From positions 1,250,700-1,314,699 of the forward strand of contig JAJEKV010000115.1 in the NCBI GenBank assembly GCA_021234155.1: 64,000 nucleotides of DNA, written 5' to 3'. This DNA comes from Isoetes taiwanensis (Eukaryota; Streptophyta; Lycopodiopsida; Isoetales; Isoetaceae). The notes below the pieces were generated by a model. It saw only the letters and a program-made list of their open reading frames with translations, made no database searches and was not told the origin of the DNA. A program made the translations under genes and the position numbers. This document shows positions 11,901-23,369 of this stretch, one piece after another; the stretch's first letter is position 1, and each line of letters begins with the position of its first letter.

Positions 11901-12567
11901 AATGGTTAATATGTGAGATGCAATGTATGTCTAGAGATACTGGTGGTTTGGGCCTGCGTCCTTCATTCGTATAGTAGACCTTTCTGATCTCCTCTTTCTC
12001 CATTGCATGCGTCCTAAGTGTTTGGTGGGAAGGGCCCTCGTGCCAGTGTGCTTGGTTGTGATTTATGGCCATTGTGCTAGTTGTTGTTATGAGATTGTGG
12101 ATTCTTGGCCCTCATGCTGGTTTTGGAAGGCCCTCGTGTCTTGTGCCTTGATATTGTTGTGATGAAACCTTCGTGTTCCCGTTGTGACATTGTTGTGATG
12201 AGACCTTCGTGTTCCCTTTGATTTGCCCTTGTGACATTGTTGTGATGAGACCTTCATTGTTGCAAAGTGTCTTCTTTAGCTCCACCAAGTTGACTTGGAG
12301 TATGCTTTGGGATTATCATTTATGCAGGGATGCAGTCCACCATGATGGTTTTGGAGTACAGTTTTGAAGGTTTTTGACTTGACTATTTGTGGAGAAGGGC
12401 ATGTATTTTGCATGTTTCATCGTGATCAAATTTGTTCAGCTGTTGTTGTACTTCTATGATTTAGATCCCTATTGATCAGTGTATTATGGTCAGGCTTTTT
12501 CCACAAAAACTTGATAGGGTGAGGTCTTTTTATCCATAATGATTTCATTAATCAGGAGCATTATCAG
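11901..12567. repeat. Noncoding with a 42-bp minisatellite
   Basis: No gene is seen. At about 12150-12262 a unit containing TTGTTGTGATGARACCTTC and GTGTTCCC is repeated three times, with spacings of roughly 40 to 55 bp. The rest is T/G-rich noncoding sequence. Confidence 0.55.
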
Positions 12568-12702
12568 CATCGTATTTTGGTTATTGGTTGGCAGAGATGT
12601 CCAGATGTCAGCATTGTATTCTGGTTGTTGGTTTATTGAGGATGCCCAGATGTGGTAGCATTGTATTCTGGTTATTGGTTTAATGGTAGATGCCCAGATG
12701 TG
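12568..12702. repeat. Minisatellite, about 47-bp unit, three copies
   Basis: A unit with CAGCATTGTATTCTGGTT, TTGGTTTA and GATGCCCAGATGTG is present three times in tandem with few changes. It does not lie in a recognised gene. Confidence 0.75.
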
Positions 12703-14333
12703 GCTTTTCTTTTAGTTTGTCTCATCTTCCCTCTCTTCAATCCATATTCTTTCTTGCAGACAAAATCAGACTCTGCAAATTCATGGAGTTTTCTACATGC
12801 CATATCAAATATGACTCTGCAAATTCTTGGCGTTTTTTGCGGGAAGCCAAGAAAAAAATCATGAAAGCCAATTGCAAACATAGATTTTTAACTTGATGAA
12901 TAAATTTGTCTGCTTAAGGGGAGTTTCATTAAGGGATCTGGAGTTGAAACCTCAATGCTCAATCTAGAGGAAGGTTTCTAAGTTTCCATGAATCAGAAGA
13001 CCTTAAGTTTTTCTTCCTTTTTGCAAAATCTCGGTCAATTAATGCATAGGAACGAAACTTGAGCCGATTGATCAAATCAGATCCAAAACCTGAGCACAAA
13101 GTAATAGTGATGGATTACTTTTTGTCAAGTTCCCAAACCAGAGCTCCTCGAAATGAGGTAATGATAAGAACTGACCTCCAAAAAGCCTGGCCTCCAGAAA
13201 ACCTATAGGTTTCACATCCATGGAAAATTCCCCTTAAAATCCCTTTTCCCAAGCTCGAGAGAAAGGCACGGTGGAGGCTCAAAACCCTAATATAAGAAAA
13301 CTCGAGCTTTGTATATGTGACAAAAGGAAAAGGGAAAATAGAATAGAATAGAAGAGAATAGAAAAGGGGAAAAGGAAGGGGTAAGACCATTAGAACATGG
13401 ATTTCTTTATAATAAAATACAATGTGCACTCTAGAAATACTGACTAGTATAGCTCGTGCAATATGATTGCCAAATCATATGAAAACCACGTATAAATATA
13501 AAAAATTAACCCATCGTTATTATGCTAGATATTGCTTGAGAAGACCAATACTAGGTAGCACATGATTGTATTTTCTTTCTTATTTGTTTGTTCAACCAGA
13601 AGGTTGAGGTTGCCTATCAAAGGTCTTTGAACTGGATGATATGCGGTCTAAGGGTCATAGTTTTTAAAGCTCTTAAAAACTCAATTCACCATCCCATTAG
13701 TTTAAATGTTCTTGTCTAATTTACTATTAGATTTATATTGAACTTAATCAATGGGTTATTTAGTCTAATATTTTTCTTGAAATGACACGAAATCGGCAAA
13801 GAATTAAATTGAATTGAATGGTTTCTTTTATCCATGAAGACCAATCTGTCTATGGGACTAAGGTCGATGCGGTAAATCTTTTGTATGGAGGTTCATACTG
13901 GTTTCACAAGCGTAAATAGGGAGTTTTCCCTAGTTTGACTGTATCGTGCAATATAAGAAGTGCTTGAACATATTCTATGCATTTGGAATCATCCTTATAC
14001 GTGGAGATTATGCAATTGAATGAGAGATTCAACTTGTGTGACTATATCTCGCACTAAGCTAGGTGCAAACGGCCAATACATCTACCAATAGCCAGCTCAT
14101 AACGTATCTTAGAAATGTTTTACTCCTTTTACTAGTGAAACTTTTAATTTGGCTAGATATTTGACTTAAGTTTTATGATATGATCACGTTCTTCACAACA
14201 TTTATGAAACAGTTTGTTTATCAAGTCGTGCTGGTCTGGTGGACCGTGGAAGGAATCATTCACGTTCTCATCCTTAGTTTTAAGTTCCAATAGTTGTACT
14301 AGATCTTCATCCATGGGAGCAGAGGAAGAGAAA
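12703..14333. other. Intergenic region upstream of kinase 1
   Basis: No gene is recognised. ACTCTGCAAATTC occurs twice near 12772 and 12814 as a short duplication. A purine-rich GAATAGAATAGAAGAGAATA tract lies near 13340. The last several hundred bases must contain the promoter and 5' leader of the downstream kinase gene, but I cannot assign a TATA box with confidence. Confidence 0.5.
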
Positions 14334-15983
14334 ATGGCGCAGTTCATGATCAAATGGGGGATGTTGCTTGTATTGATCCCATTAGTAAGAGCAGCTAATT
14401 CCTCATTTTGTAGTACAAAAAATGTATGTGGAAGCTATGGATTCTGTGATCCAAACCTATCAGAATGCTTCTGTCCTTCTGGAGGTTTTTATCCCAAATA
14501 TTCTACAGATGCAAGCAAGGGATGCAACTTCACCAAGGGTTATTATACAACCCAATTCAAAAAACTTAATAGTGTGGCCTATTCTTCGTACCAAGCTTCT
14601 GATCTACTTTATTCTTCAACCACAGAATTGGATTGCAGAGATGCATGCAGTAAAAACACTAACTGCTATGCTGCATTCTATAATGCATCTTGGAATTGCC
14701 GCTTGGTGCTGGAAGAACTTGGTTCTATCATATATACTGCTAATGAAAATGATATTGCTTACATCTTTGTACTTGTTGGTCTTAAACCCAAGTCTACTTC
14801 AGTTGGTGCAATTGCAGGAGGCATTGCTGGAGGTATAGTTGTTTTGATCTTTATAAGTTTTATATTTTGTTTCATCAGGCATAAAAGATCTAAGGTTCCA
14901 CCAGAGCGTCTCCCTGCAGTTGCTGGGGATGTTGATATTGGACAAATAGGGCCTAGGAAGTTTACATACTCTGAAATAGAAGATATGACTAAGAAATTCA
15001 AGGAAAAAATTGGTGAAGGAGGTTTTGCTGATGTTTACAGAGGTTGGACCAAAACTGGTACTGAATTAGCTGTCAAATTAATAAGGGCCTCAAATGAAGT
15101 TAGAGATTTTCAGCGCGAGATATCGGTCCTGTCAGTTACCCATCACTGGAACCTTGTCGATTTTCTTGGCTACTGCACAGAGAAGAGTAAAATGATTCTG
15201 GTGTATAAATTCATGGTGAATGGTTCACTAGACAGATGGATTTTTGATAACTCTAACCCAGATACACTGCTCAGCTGGGAAAAGAGGTTCAAAATCATGA
15301 CAGGTGTTGCAACTGGGATGTCTTATCTACATGAACAGTGTGGAAACATTGTTCTGCACTTAGATCTGAAGCCTCAGAACATATTACTAGATGAAAAATT
15401 CATCCCCAAGGTTGCTGATTTTGGTCTTAGCAGGTTGCTTGACAGAGATCAGTCTATGGCCATGACTCAGACAATAAGAGGCACACCATTATACATAGCA
15501 CCAGAAAGCCTAATGGGATCTGGCCTAAATGAAAAGATGGATGTTTACAGCTTTGGAATTATAATGTTAGAAACTGTGGCAGGGAGAAGCATTTTAGATC
15601 TGGCAGGTGCAACACTTGCAGAAGCTGTGACAGCCCTTGAGAGGGAAAATTTTTTCCCATTTGAACTTGTAGATCCTGCGATTCACAGATCGGTAAATAG
15701 AACTGAAGCCAAAAGGGTGATTAGGGTTGCTTTTCTTTGCCTTCTGCAAAATAATGAACGTCCTCCAATGTCCTCTGTTCTACACATGCTGCAGGGAAGA
15801 ATACCCATTCAAGCCATGTCGGCTACACAAGTAACAACTCTCAAGGAATGTTTTGCCTCCAAACGTCCAGGCATGGCATTTGTAAATTTTTCATTTGGAG
15901 GAAACTACAGCCAATCAACCAGTGTCAGCGCCACTTATCAACCTCAATTTCCTCCTTCTCCACTATTAGGTTCAGGCAGATAA
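14334..15983 (+). CDS. Receptor-like kinase with EGF/PAN ectodomain (SD2-5-like)
   Basis: This is an intronless gene for a plasma-membrane receptor-like Ser/Thr kinase of about 549 aa. The start at 14334 is preferred because it opens directly into a signal peptide (MAQFMIKWGMLLVLIPLVRA); the frame is open further upstream to 14214 and ATGs at 14313 and 14346 are alternatives. The ectodomain (about 20-150) is cysteine-rich: CGSYGFCDPNLSECFCP is EGF-like, and DCRDACSKNTNCYAAFY followed by CRLVLEELGS is PAN/apple-like. No bulb-lectin domain is present. A transmembrane helix lies at about 157-181. The kinase has GEGGFADVYRG (about 226), catalytic Lys248, HLDLKPQNILLD with Asp about 343, DFG at 362 and an APE motif. 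The residue before the catalytic Asp is Leu, so it is a non-RD kinase, a class often linked to defence signalling. All catalytic residues are present. The ligand is unknown. A copia LTR begins 125 bp past the stop. Confidence 0.9.
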   Translation: MAQFMIKWGMLLVLIPLVRAANSSFCSTKNVCGSYGFCDPNLSECFCPSGGFYPKYSTDASKGCNFTKGYYTTQFKKLNSVAYSSYQASDLLYSSTTELDCRDACSKNTNCYAAFYNASWNCRLVLEELGSIIYTANENDIAYIFVLVGLKPKSTSVGAIAGGIAGGIVVLIFISFIFCFIRHKRSKVPPERLPAVAGDVDIGQIGPRKFTYSEIEDMTKKFKEKIGEGGFADVYRGWTKTGTELAVKLIRASNEVRDFQREISVLSVTHHWNLVDFLGYCTEKSKMILVYKFMVNGSLDRWIFDNSNPDTLLSWEKRFKIMTGVATGMSYLHEQCGNIVLHLDLKPQNILLDEKFIPKVADFGLSRLLDRDQSMAMTQTIRGTPLYIAPESLMGSGLNEKMDVYSFGIIMLETVAGRSILDLAGATLAEAVTALERENFFPFELVDPAIHRSVNRTEAKRVIRVAFLCLLQNNERPPMSSVLHMLQGRIPIQAMSATQVTTLKECFASKRPGMAFVNFSFGGNYSQSTSVSATYQPQFPPSPLLGSGR

Positions 15984-16107
15984 TAAATTTCTTAGCTAGT
16001 GCTCCACTTTGCAAATGACTAATGCCCTCTGCTGGTTCAACTGTACTCAATTCGGCTCTTTTTTTTTGTAGACGATTCTTTTCAATAAATTACTTGTGTG
16101 TATCCAT

Positions 16108-16705
16108 TGTTGGAACCATAGTGGATCAAATTTCCATTATCTTATGCAATTGTTGAATGGAGTAGGTATTACTTAAGGTTTTTTTATGGTTTTGGCAAGT
16201 ATAAGTATGCCAAAACCGTATAATGCTGATGTCAGATATATAGTTTTGGGTTTTCCAATGTGTTGTGATTTGTCTGTTTTAAAGTTTAGTTCAAAAAGAT
16301 AGGGGTTTCTATTTAGGGCGCAAGCCAATGCGGCATGGCCATGGCGGTGGGGTCCAAGACGAAGCCAGAGAGCAAAGTGAGGAGCCGATTTTTGCAAGGG
16401 CCTTTCTCCACAGTGCCACTCCTTTTTCCTTTTTGTGGTTTGTGTGCGAGAGATTTGAGGCGGAGTTGGATGGAAGGAGGGCTTAGCACCAATCCAACAT
16501 ATCCTATTGAAGAATTGATAGGCAAAATGCCTCTGCCGTGGCTCCTGATCATGGATTGAATAGAGAACAAAAATGAAAAGTCTATTCTAATACATCGATT
16601 CGCCTCTTGAGACCCGGACAGGCAGCGCCTATTGGAGATGATGTGGCTGCCATGTCAGAAGTCTTGACTAAGTCTTGATGAGGTGCTTGTTGGGACTGCT
16701 TAACA
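16108..16705 (-). repeat. Copia 3' LTR, 598 bp
   Basis: On the minus strand the repeat starts TGTTAAGCAGTCCCAACA and ends GGTTCCAACA, so it has canonical TG...CA ends, a TGTTAAG start typical of copia LTRs, and the purine-rich AAGTGGGAG just outside its start. It probably carries promoter and polyadenylation signals (LTRs do so in general). Because only one LTR is in the window, the element's age cannot be estimated from LTR divergence. Confidence 0.8.
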
Positions 16706-16859
16706 CTTCTTCATCACTCCCACTTATTCCAAGTCCTCCCAACTTCTTCATCTGAATCTTCCTCATCTTCAACTAGTCTGATCACCCCAAGAGCGGTCTG
16801 TTTTTCTCAAACTTTTCTTTACTTAATGGCTTTGTAAAGATGTCGACTACCATATCTTG

Positions 16860-19800
16860 AGTTCCAATAAACTTAAGTTTGAGAGTACCATCTGCAACCC
16901 AGCTCTCTAATGAAGTGATACATGATGCGAATATGCTTAGTTACGGAATGATATTTAGGATTTTCTGATAATGCTATTGATCCTTGATTATCATAAATAT
17001 CACCGTTGTCGGCGGCTATACATTGAGCTTCTAATCCAAGAAAGAATTTGCTTTCAACCATCTTTGCTCTTTTCTTTAGCGTGGGTGGCGGCAATGTGTT
17101 CTACCCGATGCTTGATAATGCAACTATACTTTGTCTCTTTTGAACTCCAAGAAATCACTCCGCTTCTAAGACAAAACTATAACTGAAGTTGATCTCCTAG
17201 TTCCAACATCTCACCTTGTCTGCATCGATTGAATCCTTCAAGTATAAACTCGATTTCTACGCTTCCATCAAAGCATAAACAATAGTTTGTTGTTCCCTTC
17301 AAGTACCGAGAACTCTCTTAACACTTTACCAATGTCTTTGCACCGGATTGTCCATAAAAGCTGCCCGAGACAACTCCAACCGCATATGCTAAATCGGCCT
17401 CCTACACACCATAGCATATATTAGACTTCCTCTGACTTGCCAATATGGAACACCTTTCATGTATTCCATCTCTTGCGGTTTGTTGGAGCTTGCTCTCTTG
17501 ATAGTTTCATACCGGTTTCCATTGGTGTGCTCCAACGCCTTTGCTATCTTGCATGCCATATTTAGAAAGCATGTCATGGATATAGCGGCCCATTTGAGAC
17601 ATCATTATCTGTTTCCTCCCCACATCCCGAGTCACTTCTATCCCTAAACAATAATGCAATTCTCTGAATCTGTCATCTCAAATTCACGCATAAGTATGGT
17701 TTGAGTTTATAAATAGCGGAAGACTTGGGCTTAAAAATGATACAATCGTTAGACATACAATGCCACAATAAGTGGAATCTGCCCATCAAATCTTTGTTGA
17801 TAGACATTTGAATCTGCTGCATTACGCTGAAAGCCCAAGGTCATCAAATAACTGTCTATTCTTTGATACCACATTCTGGGTGATTGCTTCAAGCCATAGA
17901 GGGCCCGATGCAACCTACAAACCAGATTTTACGCTCAGAGCTCTCACATAACCTTCAGGTTTGCTTCATATAAATCTCTTGGTTATCTCACCATGAAGGA
18001 ATGCAGTGGTCACATCCATTTGATGGACATGATAATCATGAATTGCAGCAAGACACAATAAAGCACGAATTGACACAAGCTTAACAACTGGAGAAAAAGT
18101 CTCGGTATAGTCAATACCTTCTACTTGTGTGAATCCACGTGCGACAAGGCTTGCTTTGAAGCGATCTATGGAGCCATCGGACTTAAATTTCAGCTTGTAC
18201 ACCCACTTGCATGTCACTGATTTGTGTCCAAGAGGAAGATGAACCAAACTCCAAGTCTGATTTTTATAAAGAGAGTGAATCTCAGCATCCATTGCTGCCT
18301 TCCATTCTTTCGCATAAGGACTGGCCATTGCAGCAGCAAAGGATGAGGGTTCTTCTATAAAGTCTGCATCACGAGCTATGTTCAAGCGAGACTGCTGCTT
18401 TGAAGTACTTGAATATTGAGCTGCTTGTGCCTTAATGGACGGCTTACTCACTCTTCTAGATCTGGTCACATATGGCATGATTCGAACACCTCCCCCATGC
18501 GGCACTGACTTAGACCTATGTGCTGATCGGGCTCCATGTGCTCCCACTTGTTGAGAAGCTGGAGGAACTAGGGGAGATTGTACCTCACTTGCTGAAGGAG
18601 TGCTTGGTGGCTCAAGATTCGGTTCTGCCATTGGTTGGTTGACAAGATCAACTTCTTGATTAAAGAAGGGTGCTAAGTCTTCAAGACCAGCATCATTGTC
18701 TTCTAAGATGACTGCATCATACTTCTCATGTTGAAGAGCAGTTACTCCAGCCTCCTTAAGATCTTTATAAAGAATATGCTCCCGAAAGACCACATCCTTG
18801 CTATAAAAAATGCGATGAGCCTTAAAATCATACAATCTGCTGCCCTTTACTCCATCACCACAGCCCATGAAGAGTGAGATCGTGGAGTTAAAATCAAGCT
18901 TATGCCGTTTTTCCTTGGGAATGTGCGCATAGACTAGGGAACCAAACACTCTCAGATTGTCAAGTTTAGGCTTCCTTCCTGTCCAAAGTTCTTATGGAGT
19001 TATGCCGTGAACGGATGCCAATACTCTATTCTTGATATAGGCAGCAGTTGTAACTGCTTCTCCCCAAAAGGATTGAGGTAACCCTGAATGATGTAACATA
19101 CAACGTACTACCTCGACAAGTGTCCGATTCATCCGTTCAGCCAGCCCATTTTGCTCAGGAGTATAAGGATTGGTGTGTTGTTGTACTATTCCCTGAGCAT
19201 GACAATAAGAAGTAAAAGCATCAGATAAGTACTCACCACCTCCATCCATCCCTTGAATTACGTCGCCTTCGGTTTGAACTTGAGCAAAGGCTTGATATCT
19301 CTCGAACTGGCGAAGAGCTTGGACTTCTGAGCATCAAGTACCACGACTACCTTCTTGCGAATGGTCATCGATAAAGGTTATAAAGTACTTCTTGTGACCA
19401 AGTGTTTAATGCGCATTGGCCCACAAATGTCAATATGCACCAAATCCATGGACCTCGGCTCTTACACTTTGACCCTTTGGAAAAGTTTTAGTCTTTGTTT
19501 GACAAATACACATGCTTCACAAAACTGTAACTTTCCATGCAAGTGAAGGTCCAGTCCAGCCACTAACTGTCTTCTCTTCATCTCCTTAAGATCTTGAGCA
19601 TTAAAGTGTGCTAGTCTGTTATGCCATATTTCCAGTTTTGGATCTCCATCTGGCGCTATCGGCATTAAATGCGAAGCAGTACGTTGCGAGAAATTACCGC
19701 GGGCATTCAAAGCGGTGCGATTGAAGCATGCCTTACACCAGATGCCACTACTCTCATCTCTCTTGATAATATTTGACATCCCCCATGCTTAAACCACACT
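16860..19800 (-). pseudogene. Copia pol remnant (integrase-RT-RNase H)
   Basis: Reading on the minus strand: GAG-pre-integrase with IWHNRLAHFNAQDLKEM and a FCEACVFVK zinc-binding end (19779-19462). The integrase core has MDGGGEYLSDAF (second catalytic Asp) and TPEQNGLAERMNRTLVE (catalytic Glu) at 19249-18992. The linker MFGSLVYAHIPKEKRHKLDF follows, then RT with WKAAMDAEIHSL, TCKWVYKLKFKSDGSIDRFK, ARGFTQVEGIDYTETFSPV and MDVTTAFLHG (18949-17966). Frames are then broken, but ELHYCLGIEVTRDVGRKQI and MKGVPYWQVRGSLIYAM remain near 17660-17400, and YHSVTKHIRIMYHFIRE (RNase H end) near 16920. A clean YVDD box cannot be read. Multiple stops and frameshifts make it inactive. Confidence 0.85.
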
Positions 19801-19902
19801 GTATACTCCATGGGCCTTGAAGCATACAGACACTTTATTCTAGGCTTGTATAATTCTTCTCATAATGGTGGATGTGCGTGGGCTAGGGTTAAGTTGATAG
19901 AA

Positions 19903-22630
19903 TTACGAATCGGGTAGATGGTGAGGAGTAGATGGACTACCCACCAAGGAACTTTTCCCAACCCAATATTTAGTAAGGAGAAGGGCAGGAGACTTTGATG
20001 TTGAGACTAAAGATCTCCATACCAGTTTTGCTGCCAAAACCTGAGCCTGGAGAAACAAATCTTTACACCCCAACCCTCCTTTTTTCCTAGGGAGAGTCAG
20101 ATGTTTCCATCCAACCATATGTGCACCTTGCCAAATGAATTCCTTCATAATAGCTTCCAGCTCTGGTAAGTTTTCACATGCGCAATTATAGGCGATGAGA
20201 AATAAACATGAGAACCGCAATGACACCATTAATTATTTCTACCCTCCCCACCAAAGAGGCGGTGACTTGGGGTACATTTGAAGCTTTTTCTTGATTTTGG
20301 TCACTATTGGTTCCCACAAGCCATGCAAACTCATGTTAAGAGCTAAAGGCAAGCCCAATAGTTTGGTAGCAGTTTGAAGTCCACATACTTTAATCCCTTG
20401 AATATGATCATCTGGGCTATCCGAGATAATTGCACATTTATCTCTGTTTAATATCACCCCTGATGCTTTCCCAAACAAATCCATGGCAGCAAGAAAGTTC
20501 TTAATACAATCCCCCTGCTTCTTCAAAAACACAAATGTGTCATCAGCATACTGCATTACTGACAATGTGTCACTCATATCTGGAAGCTTGAGACAGCTAA
20601 TTTTGTCATTTTGCTGTAACTTCATAATGATTCTAGTTACCATTTCAGCAACAATTAAGAACAGGTAGGGAGCCAAAGGGCATCCCTGCCTAACCCCTCT
20701 TTTACATTCAAAAAAGGATGAGGGGGAACCATTAACCAGAACTGTGGAGCATCCTGTAACATTGAATCCAGCAATTTTTTTTATGACTTGCTCTGAAAAA
20801 CCTAATTGTGACATGGCTCTATAAAGAAAATTCCAGTCAATAGTGTCATAGGCCCTTCTAAAATCCGAAATTAAAGAAGCACACATCCTTGATTGGTTAT
20901 CCCATTCCAATGCAAGCCCTCATATGCACCAATGAAGTTATCCATATATTACGCACGGAAGAAAACCCGATTGCATCGCGGGGTTGATCTTCTCCTGAAG
21001 GATTTTCTTAATCCTGTTAGCAAAGATTTTGGCCAATATTTTGTATGTCACATTTGTCAGTGATATTGGTCTCCAATCCGAGAAGGTGGAAGGCTTATCT
21101 ACTTTTGGAATAAGTGCAATTAAACCGGCATTTACTGCTAGATGTAGCTTTTCGACCCCAAGCACCACAGTATAAATGTGATGATGTCTTTATTCATTAT
21201 GCTCCAAAAGTGTTCATAGAATTGGAGGCATCCATCGTGCCACGGGCTTTTCCCATGAGCCATACTTCCGATAGTTCCTCGGATCTCGACTTCCATTGGA
21301 ATAGCCGAAAGTCGTTGATCTTCAATGTGTTCATCCTTAGGGCCAAGATAGTCAAAGAACTCGGACATTCTACCATTATCCGTGCATGTGGTCCAAAAAG
21401 TTCCTTGTATTTATTGTAGAAACGGTTTTTGAATGTCTTCTGTTTAGAAAGCTCCCCGTTGATTATCATCATATATTGAGGCTATCCCATTGCTCATTAT
21501 CCCCTTTTGGCGACTCTATAAAAGAACTTAGAGCTGCAATCGTCCATCAAGTTGATATATTCTGCTCTTAATTGCCAAACTTTTTGCCTCATGTTCCTCA
21601 ATTAACTTCACCTTTCTTTCCAAAGATTCCTCTTTCTGTTGTAACATGACATTGGTTTTGTCCAAAAAAGGCTCGCCTTTACATCTCTTATTTCCGTGAT
21701 ATACCTCCATTTTTTTCCCCTCTTTTTTCTATTCCATTCCCTGCCCCATTGTTTGATCCAATTTTTGATCTGCTTGCATCTCCCTATGAATTCCTTCATT
21801 GAACCACTAGCATTCAATCCTTCCAGGGAACCATAAAACCTTGTGAAATCTTCACAGAAAGTTTTATTATTCAATAGACTGACATTAAATTTAAATGGGG
21901 TATCAGCATGTCTATTCTGAGGTAAGATCCCTGTGTCCAAAATTTATGGATAATGATCAGATATAGAGTTGCTGCAGTCATTCTTAATGATCAAACTATC
22001 CCAGCCTTCTAAGGTGGAGATGTTGGTGTAATACCTGTCAAGGAGGCAATACACTCTGTCATTTCCTTTTCTTTTGTTGCACCAGGAGTATGCATTAGAG
22101 GAGGAGAGAGCATGATATACAAAGTTGTGGGCCAGTTTGTCCCATTGGGACCTCTCCCGTTTTGACATGTTAATTTTTTTTCCCGCATTCTCCCAGAGGG
22201 GGTATTATTGAAATCCCCACTAAGGATCCAATTGTTTATATTCTGTCCCTGCAACCAATCTGTCATGTCTTTCCATTGCTCCTCTCTTTCCTCAGGAGAA
22301 GTGGAAGCATATAACATTAATAACACCTACATGCTCTTGCTCTATCTCCAAAAAGACTACCTGCCATCTACCTGAAGGATGCAGAAAGGAATTTATCTTT
22401 TTATACCCATTCCAGGCGATACAAATGCCACCTTTAGTGCCATCTGCTGGGGCCCATATGGAATCTCCATTGGGAAAAATCCAACTACCCAGGTTTGATG
22501 CCTCAAAGGCTGGTAATCTGTGTTCTTGTAGTAAAATTATGTCTGCCTTTAGTTCCTTGAGGGCAGTTAGAGCCCTTTTCCTTTTCAGGGGACCCTTAAT
22601 TTCTCTTAGGTTCCAGGAAACTATCTTCAT
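19903..22630 (-). pseudogene. LINE ORF2 (EEP endonuclease + reverse transcriptase), broken
   Basis: The reading starts at ATG 22630 with MKIVSWNLREIKGPLKR, the N-terminus of an EEP endonuclease, followed by ADIILLQEHRLP (catalytic Glu region) and WILSGDFNNTPSGR (GDFN motif) near 22230. Broken frames continue through a linker (21940-21200). RT begins with LIALIPKVDKPSTFSDWRPI (21168-20938), then DFRRAYDTIDWNFL, GVRQGCPLAPYLF and MQYADDTFVFLKK, with the catalytic YADD at about 20539-20550. The tail FIWQGAHMVGWKHLTLPRKK lies near 20120. There are frame changes at several points, and zf-RVT is absent. Its role was target-primed reverse transcription in the nucleus; this copy cannot make the protein. 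Confidence 0.9.
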
Positions 22631-23121
22631 TGGATTTTAGAGCTTCTAGTAACAGGCCCATTCTCCCTGGGGTTGTAGACCTTTTTCTGCCTCTTTTTAA
22701 TATGTGGTAGTGGGGTAACAAAGGAGTGTCCATTGAGATCTCTCTCAGATTCATCCCCACTACCATCCTCCTCATCCCAGAATTTGCCAGACAATCTAGA
22801 TGAGGGATCCTTCAACTCCCTCAGTTGTGCAGCCGGTGTCTTGAAAACATCCCTTTCCAATATTGGTGTATCCACTGATAATTCTTGGCCAGAAGGGCTT
22901 ATAAAACTATTGATCTGTTCACTACTAGTTCCCTGGCCTACTGGAGTTACAAGCATTTGGGGTTGGATTCCCAATTCTTGGCCAGCTGGACTTACAGGTC
23001 TACTATTGTGTTCAGCATCAATTCCTTGGCCTTCTGGAGTTACAAGCCTTTGGCTTGGGCCATTATCCTGGACCTTTGTATGTATTGAATTTAAAAGGAA
23101 ATGTTTTTCAAGAGATCTCAT
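22627..23121 (-). pseudogene. LINE ORF1 C-terminal part, with VTP.GQ repeats
   Basis: This open frame ends exactly where ORF2 begins: its TGA overlaps the ORF2 ATG in ATGA. It encodes four diverged repeats of about 20 aa (LVTPEGQGIDAEHNSRPVSP, then SPAGQELGIQPQM, LVTPVGQGTSSEQ and FISPSGQELSVDTP). An acidic stretch and a basic end (KKRQKKVYNPR) follow, suitable for RNA binding. It is the downstream half of the gag-like ORF1; the upstream half lies beyond the insertion at 23122-24033. Confidence 0.7.
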
Positions 23122-23369
23122 GGTATAAATTTATACCGTGACTTCCTTTTTAAAAAATTTCGGTATAAATTTATCTTTGCTCTCGGCAAGATTTTCATAT
23201 AGGGGGAGACGGTATAAACTTATACCGCTTGAGCTCACCGGGCGGTATAAATTTATACCACTTTCGAGTTCTTTCCCTCGTGTCTTTGCTTTTGAGCTCA
23301 CATGGTATAAATTTATACCGTTTGATAAATTCGTTGTATTGTTTGAACTCACCGGTATAAATTTATACC
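23122..23369. repeat. Array of GGTATAAATTTATACC palindromes
   Basis: The 16-bp palindrome GGTATAAATTTATACC occurs at 23122, 23244, 23304 and 23354. It appears with one change at 23211 (GGTATAAACTTATACC) and as a partial copy at 23162. Spacings are 33-60 bp, and several copies are separated by a GAGCTCAC or GAACTCAC block. The array lies inside the interrupted ORF1 of the LINE. The repeats also create a spurious peptide repeat (INLYHVSS) on the minus strand. Confidence 0.9.

Larger units (their letters stand above)
16108..19850 (-). mobile_element. Ty1-copia retrotransposon, 5'-truncated
   Basis: This is a minus-strand copia-type element. Reading from high to low coordinates it shows GAG-pre-integrase, integrase, reverse transcriptase and RNase H, then a polypurine-like AAGTGGGAG and one LTR (16108-16705). 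The integrase-before-RT order identifies Ty1/copia rather than Ty3/gypsy. The gag and protease regions and the 5' LTR are missing: the recognisable sequence stops near 19850, where a LINE in the same orientation begins. Frameshifts and stops interrupt pol, so it is non-autonomous. It sits just downstream of kinase 1 in the opposite orientation. Confidence 0.85.

Noticed and set aside
22885-23128. Plus-strand frames opposite LINE ORF1
   Set aside because: They are mirror frames of the gag-like repeats and of the palindrome array, with no domain of their own.
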